NCBI RefSeq assembly: GCF_027921745.1
Contig: NC_079238.1
Location: 5,501,605 to 5,565,604 of the forward strand
Origin: Schizosaccharomyces osmophilus
Taxonomy: Eukaryota; Ascomycota; Schizosaccharomycetes; Schizosaccharomycetales; Schizosaccharomycetaceae
Length of the DNA stretch: 64,000 nt
Reading direction: 5' to 3'
Part shown: piece after piece, positions 31,304 through 40,798 of the stretch
Layout: each line of letters opens with the position of its first letter
How positions within the stretch are numbered: the first letter of the stretch is position 1
Translations under genes and position numbers: made by a program
The notes under the pieces: model-generated
Seen by the model: the letters and a program-made list of their open reading frames with translations, nothing else
Database searches by the model: none
Told to the model about the DNA's origin: nothing

Positions 31304-34273
31304 CTATTCGATGTACAAATTGTCCAACCCATTTGCGATCGCCTCCTTCGTTAGGAATTTTTCACCCAAAGGATAGATATTCTTCAGTCCCTTGTATGGT
31401 ATCATACCACTTTCTAAAGCAAACTTGGCTGTTTGCTGAAGGGCAAACAAAGGATGATCTTCTCCTTCTTCATCGATATCCTTTTCAAGCGCTTTTAGCC
31501 ATCCCTCCAGTGAAACAAATTTTAGCTTTTTCTTCTTTTTCTTCAATAACTCACAAATTCTGGCAAAATCGTTACCGTCAATTATATCGTATGCAAGTAG
31601 AGGAGCAAACTCATCAGCCTCTTTCTCCATAATCTGAGTCAACGCTATACACAATGCATTGGTGGTAGAAATACGAAAGAGCAGAGGTTGAGATTCACTG
31701 TATTGGGGGCAAGCTCCCATTCGTAATGCTGATACGACGAAACGCCAAAAGAAATCTCTAGATAAGATCTCTCCATCGCTTGCTACGATAAATCCTGGAC
31801 GAATAACATATATTGAAGGGTGTCCTAGATCCTTTACTTTTTTACACAAGAGCTCAGAAACGTATTTAGATAGTGCATAACCGGATGTTTTAGTAGACTG
31901 AATGCAATCGTCAAGCTCTATTTCTTGTTGTCCACCTCCTGAAATAAAGTAAAGAGCCTTTGGACCCATTATACTCAGCTCCAAAATAGTTTTCGTTCCC
32001 AAGACATTCACTGGCCTAAGTTCTTGATACGATTTCATCCAGTGTACTTCAGCTCCCATGTGATAGATTCGGGAAACTTTTTCTATGAGAAAATCCCATT
32101 TTGCATTATCCAAACCAAACCTTGTTTCGTCTAAATGAGCTGCCCATATAATTAATTTTTTACCAGAAATTCGAAGACTCGGAACGAGTGACGTTAATCG
32201 TTCTTTAGCGGCTTTATCAGAAGATTCTCGTATCAAACATACAACACTCATATCCATTTTCATAAGATACTCCAAGAAGCGGCGACCAAGGTAACCTGTC
32301 GCCCCAGTTAGCAAAACGTATTGAGCATTGGTATGCATAATAGTTAATTTGGGAATGGTACGTGCTAAAGCATATGCATCTTCATGTAGAAGCCTGTAGG
32401 TAATTGTCGATAAATTCACGCTTTTCTCTTGAACTACAAAAGCTAATGAGCTAGGCGTACAATTCGAATCCATAACAGAACCAATCGAACCTTGAAAGTG
32501 AAACTTGTTTTGTAGGGAAAGGAAAAATCTTACAGAATGAATGGAATCTAAGCCACAAGAATAAAGAGAGGCATCCTTTCCTTCTAATATTGGATTCTGA
32601 AGAAGTTTTGCAGCAATTTTGCTGATCTCAATAGCCAAAGGATTTGATAAAATAGGTAAACGTTGGTCTTGTACGTGAAGACACTTGGATGCATAAGCTT
32701 CGATAGACTTTAGGTCTACTTTTCCAGCGGAAGTACGTGGTGTATTTTTTAATTGGAAACAATTTGAGAAAAGATTCGGATTTCGAAGCTCTTTATTCAA
32801 TATCTCCTTTAGTAACGCAGGATCTACGCCATCATGGGCAGGAACATATGCCAGTACAAATCGATTTGATATAAAAAAGGAAAAAGCAGCTTCAACATCC
32901 TTCAACCCCAAGGCTACTTTGTCAAAGTATTGTAAATCAAAGAAAATACCATTTCTCTTGACACGTCTTCCTACCCGACCTTTGATGGTGATACCCAACT
33001 TTCCTTTATACGAGTTCCAAACGGCCAAATCAGCAAACCGTATTGCTGGTTCACCATGGAAATCTATAAATGTAGAATTTCGAGACTGAACGGTTTCAGG
33101 ATCGTCACCTACATACGGCTCCGATTGCACGTCGGTCACGACACAGACAAAACCCTCATGGCCGATTTTTTCAAGGACAGGTTCATTCTTTTCTGTAAGC
33201 AATAAAAGTTTTTTAACCGTTTTTCCGGAAAAGTAGACAAGTTCTTTGTTATGCAACGTATCTTTTTCTCCATTAGGAGCAAAAAACGAAACTAATCCTG
33301 ATTCAGTGGTACCATATTGTGGGTATATGATTGCATTTGGCAAGACTCTTTTGCATATATGGTACATGTTTGCAGGAACCATTTCGCCGCCGGCAGCAAC
33401 TAGTTTACAAGAAGGAAATGATTCAGACTTGTCAGGTATTATTTGAAGAGTTAGAACAAGGAGATTGGGCAAAATTATCAAACGTTCACATCCGGCACGA
33501 AGAGCATAATAGACATTCCAAGCAAGTTGTTCAGCCTCTGAAGTAGAAGTAAAGTTGGACGATATTGAGGAAGATGGATACAGTAAGCTTCCATCACAGT
33601 ACAAGGCATTAAGCCAGCTCAATGTCGTTAAAGCAAAGCTGGGAGCCATTATCATTGGCGTGGAAAGATGATTCATGAACTCTGGAGTTCCATAATCATA
33701 ACCAAAAGCATACTTTTTCATGAGAAATGGCATTGATTTAGGAACACCAGTAGATCCACTGGAATGATTTATAAGTGCTACCTCTGGTTCCAACCCAGCA
33801 CCAATGCAAGGAGCGTTAAGGTCCGTTTGGAGGCAAGCAAAGGAAATGACATTCAAAGAATTCACCTGAAATGCGGGCGCATATTCATGATAAAGCAAGT
33901 CAGAAATATCTAGACGTTGAACAAGAGCATCAACAACCTTTTGGGACCAGACATGATTAAAAATGACACAAGTTCGTCCAGTAGCCCACAAAGCAAAGAT
34001 AGTACTTAAAAAATCTAACTCATGCCCCATATGAATTCCAACCGTTTTCCCCAAGCCAAGATCATTGCAGAATTTAGCGATTGTATTAACACGACAAAGT
34101 AATTCTTTAAATGTGTACTCAACGACAATTCTGTATTCATTGTACACATAGATAAAACGATGATCTGGTGTTTCATTTGCGTTTCTTAGTAAGCGAGCGA
34201 CTGGTGTATCCTCTTCTCTAGGAGAAGCTAATATGGATGAAAAGGACGTTGTAATTGAAGATTTTGGTGACAT
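31304..34273 (-). CDS. NRPS-like A-T-R enzyme (carboxylic acid reductase-like)
   Basis: The 989-residue protein has three domains in order. The adenylation domain has the P-loop-like SSGSTGVPKS near residue 166, YGTTESG near 316, and the catalytic Lys in TSAGKVDLK near 540. A carrier (thiolation) domain has the phosphopantetheine Ser in CGLDSIHS near 572. A thioester-reductase domain has the NAD(P) motif LLTGATGYLG near 655 and the catalytic YALSK near 800. All key residues I looked for are present and there are no stops. Such enzymes adenylate a carboxylic acid, load it on the carrier and release it as an aldehyde. The order is as in alpha-aminoadipate reductase and fungal NRPS-like reductases, but the protein is shorter than Lys2-type enzymes and lacks a condensation domain. 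It is divergent from the SDR gene at 34807, which could act on the aldehyde. Substrate unknown. Confidence 0.93.
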   Translation of the reverse strand: MSPKSSITTSFSSILASPREEDTPVARLLRNANETPDHRFIYVYNEYRIVVEYTFKELLCRVNTIAKFCNDLGLGKTVGIHMGHELDFLSTIFALWATGRTCVIFNHVWSQKVVDALVQRLDISDLLYHEYAPAFQVNSLNVISFACLQTDLNAPCIGAGLEPEVALINHSSGSTGVPKSMPFLMKKYAFGYDYGTPEFMNHLSTPMIMAPSFALTTLSWLNALYCDGSLLYPSSSISSNFTSTSEAEQLAWNVYYALRAGCERLIILPNLLVLTLQIIPDKSESFPSCKLVAAGGEMVPANMYHICKRVLPNAIIYPQYGTTESGLVSFFAPNGEKDTLHNKELVYFSGKTVKKLLLLTEKNEPVLEKIGHEGFVCVVTDVQSEPYVGDDPETVQSRNSTFIDFHGEPAIRFADLAVWNSYKGKLGITIKGRVGRRVKRNGIFFDLQYFDKVALGLKDVEAAFSFFISNRFVLAYVPAHDGVDPALLKEILNKELRNPNLFSNCFQLKNTPRTSAGKVDLKSIEAYASKCLHVQDQRLPILSNPLAIEISKIAAKLLQNPILEGKDASLYSCGLDSIHSVRFFLSLQNKFHFQGSIGSVMDSNCTPSSLAFVVQEKSVNLSTITYRLLHEDAYALARTIPKLTIMHTNAQYVLLTGATGYLGRRFLEYLMKMDMSVVCLIRESSDKAAKERLTSLVPSLRISGKKLIIWAAHLDETRFGLDNAKWDFLIEKVSRIYHMGAEVHWMKSYQELRPVNVLGTKTILELSIMGPKALYFISGGGQQEIELDDCIQSTKTSGYALSKYVSELLCKKVKDLGHPSIYVIRPGFIVASDGEILSRDFFWRFVVSALRMGACPQYSESQPLLFRISTTNALCIALTQIMEKEADEFAPLLAYDIIDGNDFARICELLKKKKKKLKFVSLEGWLKALEKDIDEEGEDHPLFALQQTAKFALESGMIPYKGLKNIYPLGEKFLTKEAIANGLDNLYIE

Positions 34274-34806
34274 CTTAGCTTAGTCTTTTGAATACCAATA
34301 TGAACCAAGAATGGATCAAAGCTTGAGACGAATAACAGCAAGTTTTTCCCCCTCCCCAAAATATAATGGTAGACACTTCCTTCTCATCCTAAAAGCTGGC
34401 TTTATATGCTTAAATTACAAAAAGCTGCACTTCACTTCATACCAAAGCTAGGTAACCGGCTATAGGACTCCGACTCGATCGATTGCCTGCAATCAGGATA
34501 CTACAGTATCCGGGAGACTAAGTTAGCCTTGTAGCCTTCAGAGTTATTGAAATCGAATTTTACACTGTAGATATAGTTAAGTAGGAGCCACAAGCACTAA
34601 GTGTTGAGCCAACTATCGCTCATTTTTCGGTTTCTTACAATAAAACGACTGCACGGATAGTAGAAATGGTAGGTATTTACAGACATCCGAAATAGCAATG
34701 AAACGTTATATTATAGCAATTCGCAAAATCAGCTCCGTCGAAAAAGGATAAAGATTTACGATCACTTTTTTACATTGTGAATAAAGACACTAAATTCTGA
34801 AGAATA
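34274..34806. promoter_or_regulatory. Shared divergent promoter of the A-T-R and SDR genes
   Basis: The 533-bp region separates two genes transcribed away from each other. It contains the palindromes described at 34481-34511. Divergent placement suggests shared control. Confidence 0.6.
34481..34511. promoter_or_regulatory. Two abutting perfect palindromes in the divergent promoter
   Basis: GATTGC-CT-GCAATC (34481-34494) is followed after one base by GGATACT-AC-AGTATCC (34496-34511). Each has a 2-nt spacer and perfect arms. CCGACTCGATCG precedes and CCGGGAG follows. This looks like a regulator binding site or sites, roughly 240-300 bp from each start codon. It does not fold as a tRNA. Confidence 0.5.
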
Positions 34807-35685
34807 ATGAAGTCGACAATTTCCACTGTACTTGTTACTGGAGCTTCTAGAGGTTTGGGATTTGCATTGATTACGGTTGGTTTGGCTCAAGGTTATAATG
34901 TGGTTGCGTGTTCCCGTGCGCCCGAATCCATAAATATCGAGCACTCGAACTTGTTAAAGCTCAAAGTAAACGTGACGGATATTGATTCTGTCGAACGCGC
35001 TTTCAAGAGTGCTCAAAGAATATTTGGAAATATAAACATAGTAATCAACAATGCAGGATATGGACTTGCTGGCGAGTTTGAATCGTACACCATCGAGGAA
35101 ATGCATCGACAAATGGATGTAAATTTTTGGGGAGTGACATATGTTACTAAAGAAGCGTTAAATTACATGCGTGAATCAGGAACAGGAGGACGAATTTTAC
35201 AAATTTCGTCGGTCGCAGGATACTACCCATCTCCATGTTTAAGCATGTATAATGCCAGCAAATTTGCTATTGAAGGGCTCTCTCAAACAATAATGAGAGA
35301 ATTGGATCAAAGTTGGAACATCGCCATAACAATTGTGCAACCGGGTGGTATGCAGACAGAGTGGGCTGCCTCTAATATGCAGTGGTCCAAAGCACATCCT
35401 GCATATGAGAATGATCAATCTTGGAGACCATTTTGGAAAAACTACCATGGGTCCGAGGAAACAGACCCGAATAAAGCAGCGAATTTGTTATATACCATTG
35501 CTCAGCTCGACAAGCCGCCTCAAAAGCTTGTTCTAGGTTATGATTCCTTGGAGTTGATTCGCAAGCAACATCAGGATATTAAACAAGAGCTTGAGAAGAA
35601 TGTAGCTCTTAGTACAAGTGTAACAAGAGATGATTTTGACCCAGATACAGTGGAAATTTTGCGCCAAAATCTTCAATCCATGTGA
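34807..35685 (+). CDS. Classical short-chain dehydrogenase/reductase (SDR)
   Basis: The 292-residue product has the Rossmann cofactor motif TGASRGLG near residue 12 and NNAG near residue 80. The catalytic Ser is in ISSVAG near 139, and Tyr and Lys are in YNASK near 148-152. ACSRAPE after the second strand, with an Arg, suggests NADP(H) preference. The sequence pattern fits oxidoreductases acting on small carbonyls. It is divergent from the A-T-R gene with a 533-bp shared promoter. A coupled route acid to aldehyde to alcohol is therefore plausible but not shown. The frame is intact. Confidence 0.93.
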   Translation: MKSTISTVLVTGASRGLGFALITVGLAQGYNVVACSRAPESINIEHSNLLKLKVNVTDIDSVERAFKSAQRIFGNINIVINNAGYGLAGEFESYTIEEMHRQMDVNFWGVTYVTKEALNYMRESGTGGRILQISSVAGYYPSPCLSMYNASKFAIEGLSQTIMRELDQSWNIAITIVQPGGMQTEWAASNMQWSKAHPAYENDQSWRPFWKNYHGSEETDPNKAANLLYTIAQLDKPPQKLVLGYDSLELIRKQHQDIKQELEKNVALSTSVTRDDFDPDTVEILRQNLQSM

Positions 35686-36109
35686 TAAAAATGTATAAAA
35701 AATAAATAAATAAATAATAAATAAAGTATATTTAGGTGTTGAATTAAAAACAACGAGCCCATCATCAAGACGGAATGCATGTATTTAAAAGTTTGAAAAA
35801 TCCGGCTTTACATGAAAAGGTCACAGCAAGGAGTATATTCAGATAAGACAATTAAGAGGAAAACTTAAATTCAAGCTGAATTATTAAAGTGCAATGAATG
35901 AATACTGATAAGCCTTTCCTATCTTAATGCGTTACCAGGATTATTCACTAATTTGGCACGAATGCGCTACTTTTTCGTCGACACTTCAGTTTGTAGCAAG
36001 TAGAGTACTGAATAGGTTTTCTTTTTGTAATATGGTATTAAATAAATAAAAAAGTTGAAGGATTTTCTTAATTATTGAAATCTATTAAACGCTTCTTTAT
36101 ATATAAAAA
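35686..36109. other. Intergenic, no gene seen
   Basis: AT-rich 3' flank of the SDR gene; starts with an AAATAAATAAATAA run. Confidence 0.6.
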
Positions 36110-36260
36110 TATTGTTCATATTGTTTTTGATGACTTGTCACCGTTCAATTTTGCTGTAGAAATTATAAAACTCTTAGTAAAATATAGCAGAATATGAATA
36201 AAAGAATGTTTTCTTCATTCGATTTGATCGAGTTTTCATCGAGTTATTATTCAGTTCAGT
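36110..36260 (+). repeat. Dispersed subtelomeric repeat, copy A
   Basis: Similar to 57776-57935 and 58245-58400. Shared features are GTTTTTGAT, CAATTTTGCT, AAAAGAAT and the end CATTCGATTTGATCGAGTTT (CATTCGATTTCGTCGAGTTT in copy C). Confidence 0.6.
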
Positions 36261-36284
36261 GAATTCGTGATTTTTTTTTGTTGG

Positions 36285-36550
36285 AGGATTTTTCCATACA
36301 AGTCAAACTACATCATGGGCTAGGAGAAAACTTACTAAAGTTGCTTTTCTTGCTTGGAGCACTGCGAACTATAAGCAAACGATTTTTTAGAAATTTTTAG
36401 AAGGAAATCTTTACAAGCAGTGTGGACTTGGAAAGTTTAAAGAATTATTAGAGACAACATCAAGCGTGTTTGGTGCTGATGATGAATATGGAAAACTATG
36501 GTACATGAAATCGGTTGAACTTTATAGTTTCTATAATGTCCAATATATTG
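36285..36550 (+). pseudogene. Relic of the telomere-linked helicase (tlh) C-terminus
   Basis: Aligns with 57145-57600. GGATTTTTCCATACAAGTCA and GGGCTAGGAGAAAACTTACT here match GGATTTTCCGTACAAGTC and GGGCTAGGGGAAAACTTGGC there, then GCTTGGAGCA and ACAACATCAAG. Deletions and stops show it is dead. It runs into the 3' flank shared with 44984. Confidence 0.85.
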
Positions 36551-36877
36551 AATGATGAAGAATTGAACTGTTAAAAGAAAACAAATAAAAATCAACTACC
36601 TTTTTTGCCTCCTTTCTAATTGTCCTCCAAAAGGGCTACTACTTGTATTTACGATTTCAGCCCAACTATTAGGTAGAAAACAAATATAAATAGCGAGATT
36701 TGTTTAAAAAGAAAGAAATCAAACAAAAAGAGAAGGAATAGAAAAAGAAAAAGAAAAAAGCCTACAGCACCCCGGATTCCCATGTTGTCTCCAACCATAG
36801 TACTAACGAGGCCCTCAGACGCTTAACTGCAGTGATCGGACGGGAACTGGTGTTTTCGCCTAGGTGTGGCCGTAGAC
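36551..36877 (-). repeat. Identical 327-bp cassette (tlh tail plus 5S), copy 1
   Basis: I find no difference between 36551-36877 and 44984-45310, covering tlh 3' flank, spacer and the whole 5S gene. The sequences beyond the 5S start differ completely. Confidence 0.85.
36760..36877 (-). rRNA. 5S rRNA (dispersed copy)
   Basis: Full-length 5S on the minus strand, 118 nt, with the internal control region (GATCACTGCAGTTAAGCGTC) and a TTTTTT terminator just past its 3' end at 36754-36759. It is identical to the copy at 45193-45310. Beside a tlh relic rather than a wtf gene. Confidence 0.95.
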
Positions 36878-38649
36878 TCTCAACTTGAAAAGATGATGCA
36901 TTTTTGTTTAGCAAATGCAGTTCATCACTGGTTGTTTGAAAGATGGGTTTTCCTAGAATGCATTCTGAGTAACGTTTTCTTCAGAAAGTATTTGCTACTA
37001 TTTTTTAAAAACATTTTGTCCCTCTTACCCCTCCTCTGTCTCCTATCGATATTTATTATTATTGATGACGGAAAAGTGGTGATTCTGTTCTTGGAAATTA
37101 TTTCTCGTTTCCTCCTTTTTTTTTTGCTTTTTGTGTAAGTTTCTTTCCTATTTAATACTTTTGATTTTCTTACATATTGCGCTTTTCCTTTTTTCACTTT
37201 CAGCAGAGTACAGCTTTTCTTTTTAATCACGTTTCGCTACTTCTTCACCGCATTCCATTCTTCCTTGCGTTTGTTTTTGAGTAATTTGCTTCGTGTTTTA
37301 ACTATATTTATTTTTAAATTTTGAACTTTCAGTTTGTTTTATTTATTTTTTTCTTTTTTTTTTTTTTTTGTTTTTCTTTATATTTTGGTAGTTTCGCAGA
37401 GATATTTTTTGGTGTTCTTGCCAAAGTGTGCAGCAAATAATGACAAACTTGCATCTATTTTTCAGAGTGAATACATCACATTGATAATATCAAAAGTCTA
37501 GATAGTAATGTATTTTCACCTGAGCCTACTCACCTTTACCTTTTGGAAACGGATCATCAAGTGTGAAACTACATCCATATATCATAATTGCAAGTTATGT
37601 TGAAGATACAATTGCATACCTTTTAAAGATTTACAAAGTTCGGCCAGAGACATCACAATTTTAAGGTAGATTATTTTCCGGTCGCTAAAAGTGATGGACA
37701 AAAGAAAAGGTATGTCGCGAATTTTAATTCTATGTGTACACCATTTCCTTTTTAGATGAAGAAGGAAGAGATACAAGACAAAAAAGAGTTAGAGTTAGAG
37801 ATAGAGATAGAGGTAGATATAGTGAATATACGGAACAGAAGTCTTTTTTCATCAAAAACCTATCTAGCATCATCATTTACCTAAGAATTTGGCGATTATC
37901 AAATGAAGATTTTGGAATAACTACAATAGCGAGACGATTCACCTCAGACATTGTGTAGGAGTTGATTCATTTCCAGGTTTTTAATATTTGAGATTTATGT
38001 ACTACTAAAAAATACAAAGGGGGGAACTTTTGTCCTTTCAGCATAAACTGACACCAATTGGAAATAACCACTTGTTTCCGATAGAACATATAGAAGGGAA
38101 GCTAGTTTGATTTAGCTAGTATTTAGCTAGTATAAAGCGGAATTAGCTGAATTTAAAACTGGACTGAGACTTCTCATTTCCTTTTCTTTTTTAGTGATCG
38201 CATAAGCTCGACATGATTTATTTATTATTATTAAATTATAAACGTGTTCATCAGATGGAATCTCATAGATATAAGAATGCTTGTCAAGCGGAAATAATAA
38301 TTTTTTTTCTAGCAATATTTTCTGCAATTGGAATTACGTTTCTAGCAATGTTTTCTGCAATTGGAATGACTTTTACTACTTGCATAGTTAGATACGACCA
38401 ATCTTCAGAAAGTTGGGCCAGATTCAACTTGCAGTTTGAAGGTTACGACATAAGTTACATACCTTTCATAAAGATAGCTAACGCAGGTATTTGTTTGTAT
38501 CCTGTATTTTCTCTTTCTGATGGTTTCCATCTGTAATTCCTAAATTATGCAAAGGGATTCATTGAAGTCTCAAAAAAAAAATAAAAGAAAAGATTGCAAG
38601 AGATTACTAAACCGGCTATTAAAGTTTAAAATTTAGAAATGAATGTAGA
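36878..38649. other. Intergenic, no supported gene
   Basis: Frames at 36866-37138 and 38213-38536 are hydrophobic and low complexity. The second contains repeated IFSAIG blocks. A GTTAGA/GATAGA hexanucleotide stretch lies at 37787-37822. T-rich tracts at 37340-37370. Confidence 0.45.
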
Positions 38650-38960
38650 CCTTTACTGGTAATGAGGTTGTCAAGATTGCTACCAATACTCCTCAGGACA
38701 ATGCTACAGAGGCTGACTTTTTGGGTTACAATTACTATGAATGGTATGGTGACTCGAACTTGTATGCTTCCGGTTATGCTGCTCGTACAAATGAGCTCCA
38801 AAATATCACTGTTCCCATCTTTTTTTTCTGAATTGGGCTGCAACATCATTCACCCTCGTATCTTGACTGAAGTTGTCCAGGCGATATACTCCAAAAACAT
38901 GACTGACGTTTGGAGCGAAGGTATTGGCATCCTATCTTTGATGAATCCTAGTCATGAAAT
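38650..38960 (+). pseudogene. GH72 glucanosyltransferase (Gas) fragment
   Basis: The plus strand reads [19 protein letters not shown], then NITVPIF, a frame change in a run of T at ~38817, and [17 protein letters not shown] with [14 protein letters not shown]. These are the conserved end of the GH72 catalytic domain of Gas/Gel beta-1,3-glucanosyltransferases, including the YNYYEW and FSE(Y/L)GCN motifs with the catalytic Glu. No flanking gene parts remain. It is a relic of a cell-wall enzyme gene. Confidence 0.85.
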
Positions 38961-39515
38961 TGTATTTATTTTAAAAGAAATTGATTGTTTTAATGTGATT
39001 TTAATCCTTCTTTTCTAGTCTACATTGCGAAACTCTACTTTAAGACTATAGAAGCCCACCAAGGAATAAAACAGTACCACCACCATTCATTCATGTCTGA
39101 ATATGATGTACAATTGACACCTTCAAACACAAATATAAAATAAAGAAGACTAAACTAAACCGTTATATGGAATATTATGGGCTCTCTTCTTGAAAGCAAG
39201 TAATCCAAAACTTGTGGACCAACCGTTCTCATCGAGTAACCGAGCCAATTCTTTTAACACTCCTTTTCTAGATAAACTCAACCTGTTTCAGAAATAATAA
39301 AATTTGACGGGCTACAAGTTGCGAACATCAGACAGGCGAGATTGAATTCGATATTGCTTTGAAGACCGAACTACCGAGTTTCAAATAGCCTTTGCGTCAT
39401 AACGGTTCGTGAGTCATCTATGTATATTATATATATATATATATAGCTGCATGCGATGGACAACGATTGATCAGCGAATTTCACCCATCCTTTGCTTTGC
39501 TTACCAGTTCCCACT
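38961..39515. other. Intergenic, no gene seen
   Basis: Contains a TA microsatellite at 39427-39446. Should hold the promoter of the gene at 39516. Confidence 0.55.
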
Positions 39516-40088
39516 ATGGATATTGAAGATTATAATACCATTTCGAATTACAACAGGGATTATGACAATTATATCTTGCCAAATAAGAAATCACGAGATG
39601 CAGTCGATGCTCACATAGATATACAAGCCGTTACTTGGGCTATTATTAGTATGGTGATTGACATGTTAGGTGACCAGGCAAACAAGTGGAAGTATCGAAT
39701 TGAAGGAGAAAACAACCATGTTAGCGTTTGGCCTACTGAAGCAGGCATCAACAGAGATACCATAAGCGACTTGGAGGATTCTGCTAAACATAATCTTAGA
39801 ATACGTGGGTTCCCCATATTAGAGCCAAAAGATATAGAAAACCGCTCTGACGAAGAACCAAGTCAAAGCGAGGGGCCCCTGACCGCTATTTCTGATGCTG
39901 TTTGTCTAATCTGCGACTGCTGGCTGGCTTATACCACGAAATTAGGGTTAATAAGAAGTGGAAACTTTATCAAGAATAAAGAATGTAAAGACAGTGCCCG
40001 TGACTTAGAATTATGGCGTTTCCGTAATGATCACAACAAAACTGGAATGGAAGATGGAGAGATGTTTACCAACATACTAAAAGAGTAA
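39516..40088 (+). CDS. Orphan hypothetical protein (190 residues)
   Basis: I start at MDIEDYNTISNYN (39516) because the 8 upstream codons are not protein-like. The product is acidic and soluble, with helices such as QAVTWAIISMVIDMLGDQAN and Cys in VCLICDCWLAY. There is no signal peptide or membrane anchor. I do not recognise the family. The codon use and composition look coding (573 bp uninterrupted), and it ends 74 bp before an LTR fragment. Confidence 0.55.
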   Translation: MDIEDYNTISNYNRDYDNYILPNKKSRDAVDAHIDIQAVTWAIISMVIDMLGDQANKWKYRIEGENNHVSVWPTEAGINRDTISDLEDSAKHNLRIRGFPILEPKDIENRSDEEPSQSEGPLTAISDAVCLICDCWLAYTTKLGLIRSGNFIKNKECKDSARDLELWRFRNDHNKTGMEDGEMFTNILKE

Positions 40089-40161
40089 GGGATCACTAGT
40101 CATCTTCATGGCTCAATATAGCATTTCTATCTTTTTCACAGTGTCCATTGATTACGGGAGG

Positions 40162-40669
40162 TGTCATATCCAGGACTCTATAATTATAAATGTCGATCTT
40201 ATTATGCATATAACTGTCACAGGCGACGTCTCACTCGTTGTGAGAATAAGTATTCAGAGGAAAAGATGTATGTAATAACAATTCAGTAAATTGTATGTTT
40301 GACTTTCAATTGGATGCTTTTGGTACTACTTGAATTGAATAGCAATAGCTCCCAGGGATCTGATTCACTAACAAAGTGTTATGAACAATCTATTTAGCTA
40401 GATCAGTCAAATCTTCCTATCTGAAGAGTTGAGCTCTCAATTAGAGGTATACATATATATCTTTCTAGAATTAGTAAGCTCCTTTTCAGCCTTTTTTTTA
40501 GATTTTAGATTTTCAAAGTTTTCAATCGCAAAAATAAACATTTACTTTATGTAATAACGCATTTGATAATACAATGTGATTATTGTATCAAAATAATAGT
40601 AATATCGTATACCATTTATGACAATGACGCTAACTTATCCTCATAACAAGTGAGACCCAACCTGTGACA
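40162..40669 (+). repeat. Truncated outer LTR split by a nested solo LTR
   Basis: An LTR start (GGGAGG, then TGTCATATCC at 40163) and an LTR end (TCATAACAAGTGAGACCCAA CCTGTGACA, to 40669) are in plus orientation. They enclose an inverted LTR at 40215-40623. Only ~100 bp of the outer LTR remains. Confidence 0.65.
40215..40623 (-). repeat. Solo LTR (Tf-like), inverted
   Basis: Reverse complement of the LTR at 2115-2509 along its whole 409 bp: starts TGTCACAGGCGACGTCTCAC and ends TATCGTATACCATTTATGACA-like with terminal TGACA. Flanks ATAAC and ATGAC could be a mutated 5-bp target duplication. Confidence 0.9.
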
Positions 40670-40798
40670 AATCCCTTCAACAGCTTATATAATCGTAAAT
40701 GGTCGCTTATTCAGGATAGGTTACTACTCTGCTTCATAGCTAGATAGCTAGTGTTAAGTGAAAAGCTGCTCATCGTCTTTGCCTCATTTCACTTATAT

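Noticed and set aside
34440-34520. Possible tRNA in the A-T-R/SDR promoter
   Set aside because: The palindromes gave a stem-rich look, but no acceptor pairing, A box or B box fits on either strand.
36866-37138. 90-codon frame starting inside the 5S upstream edge
   Set aside because: Hydrophobic low-complexity translation of T-rich DNA, opposed by an equally long Lys-rich frame.
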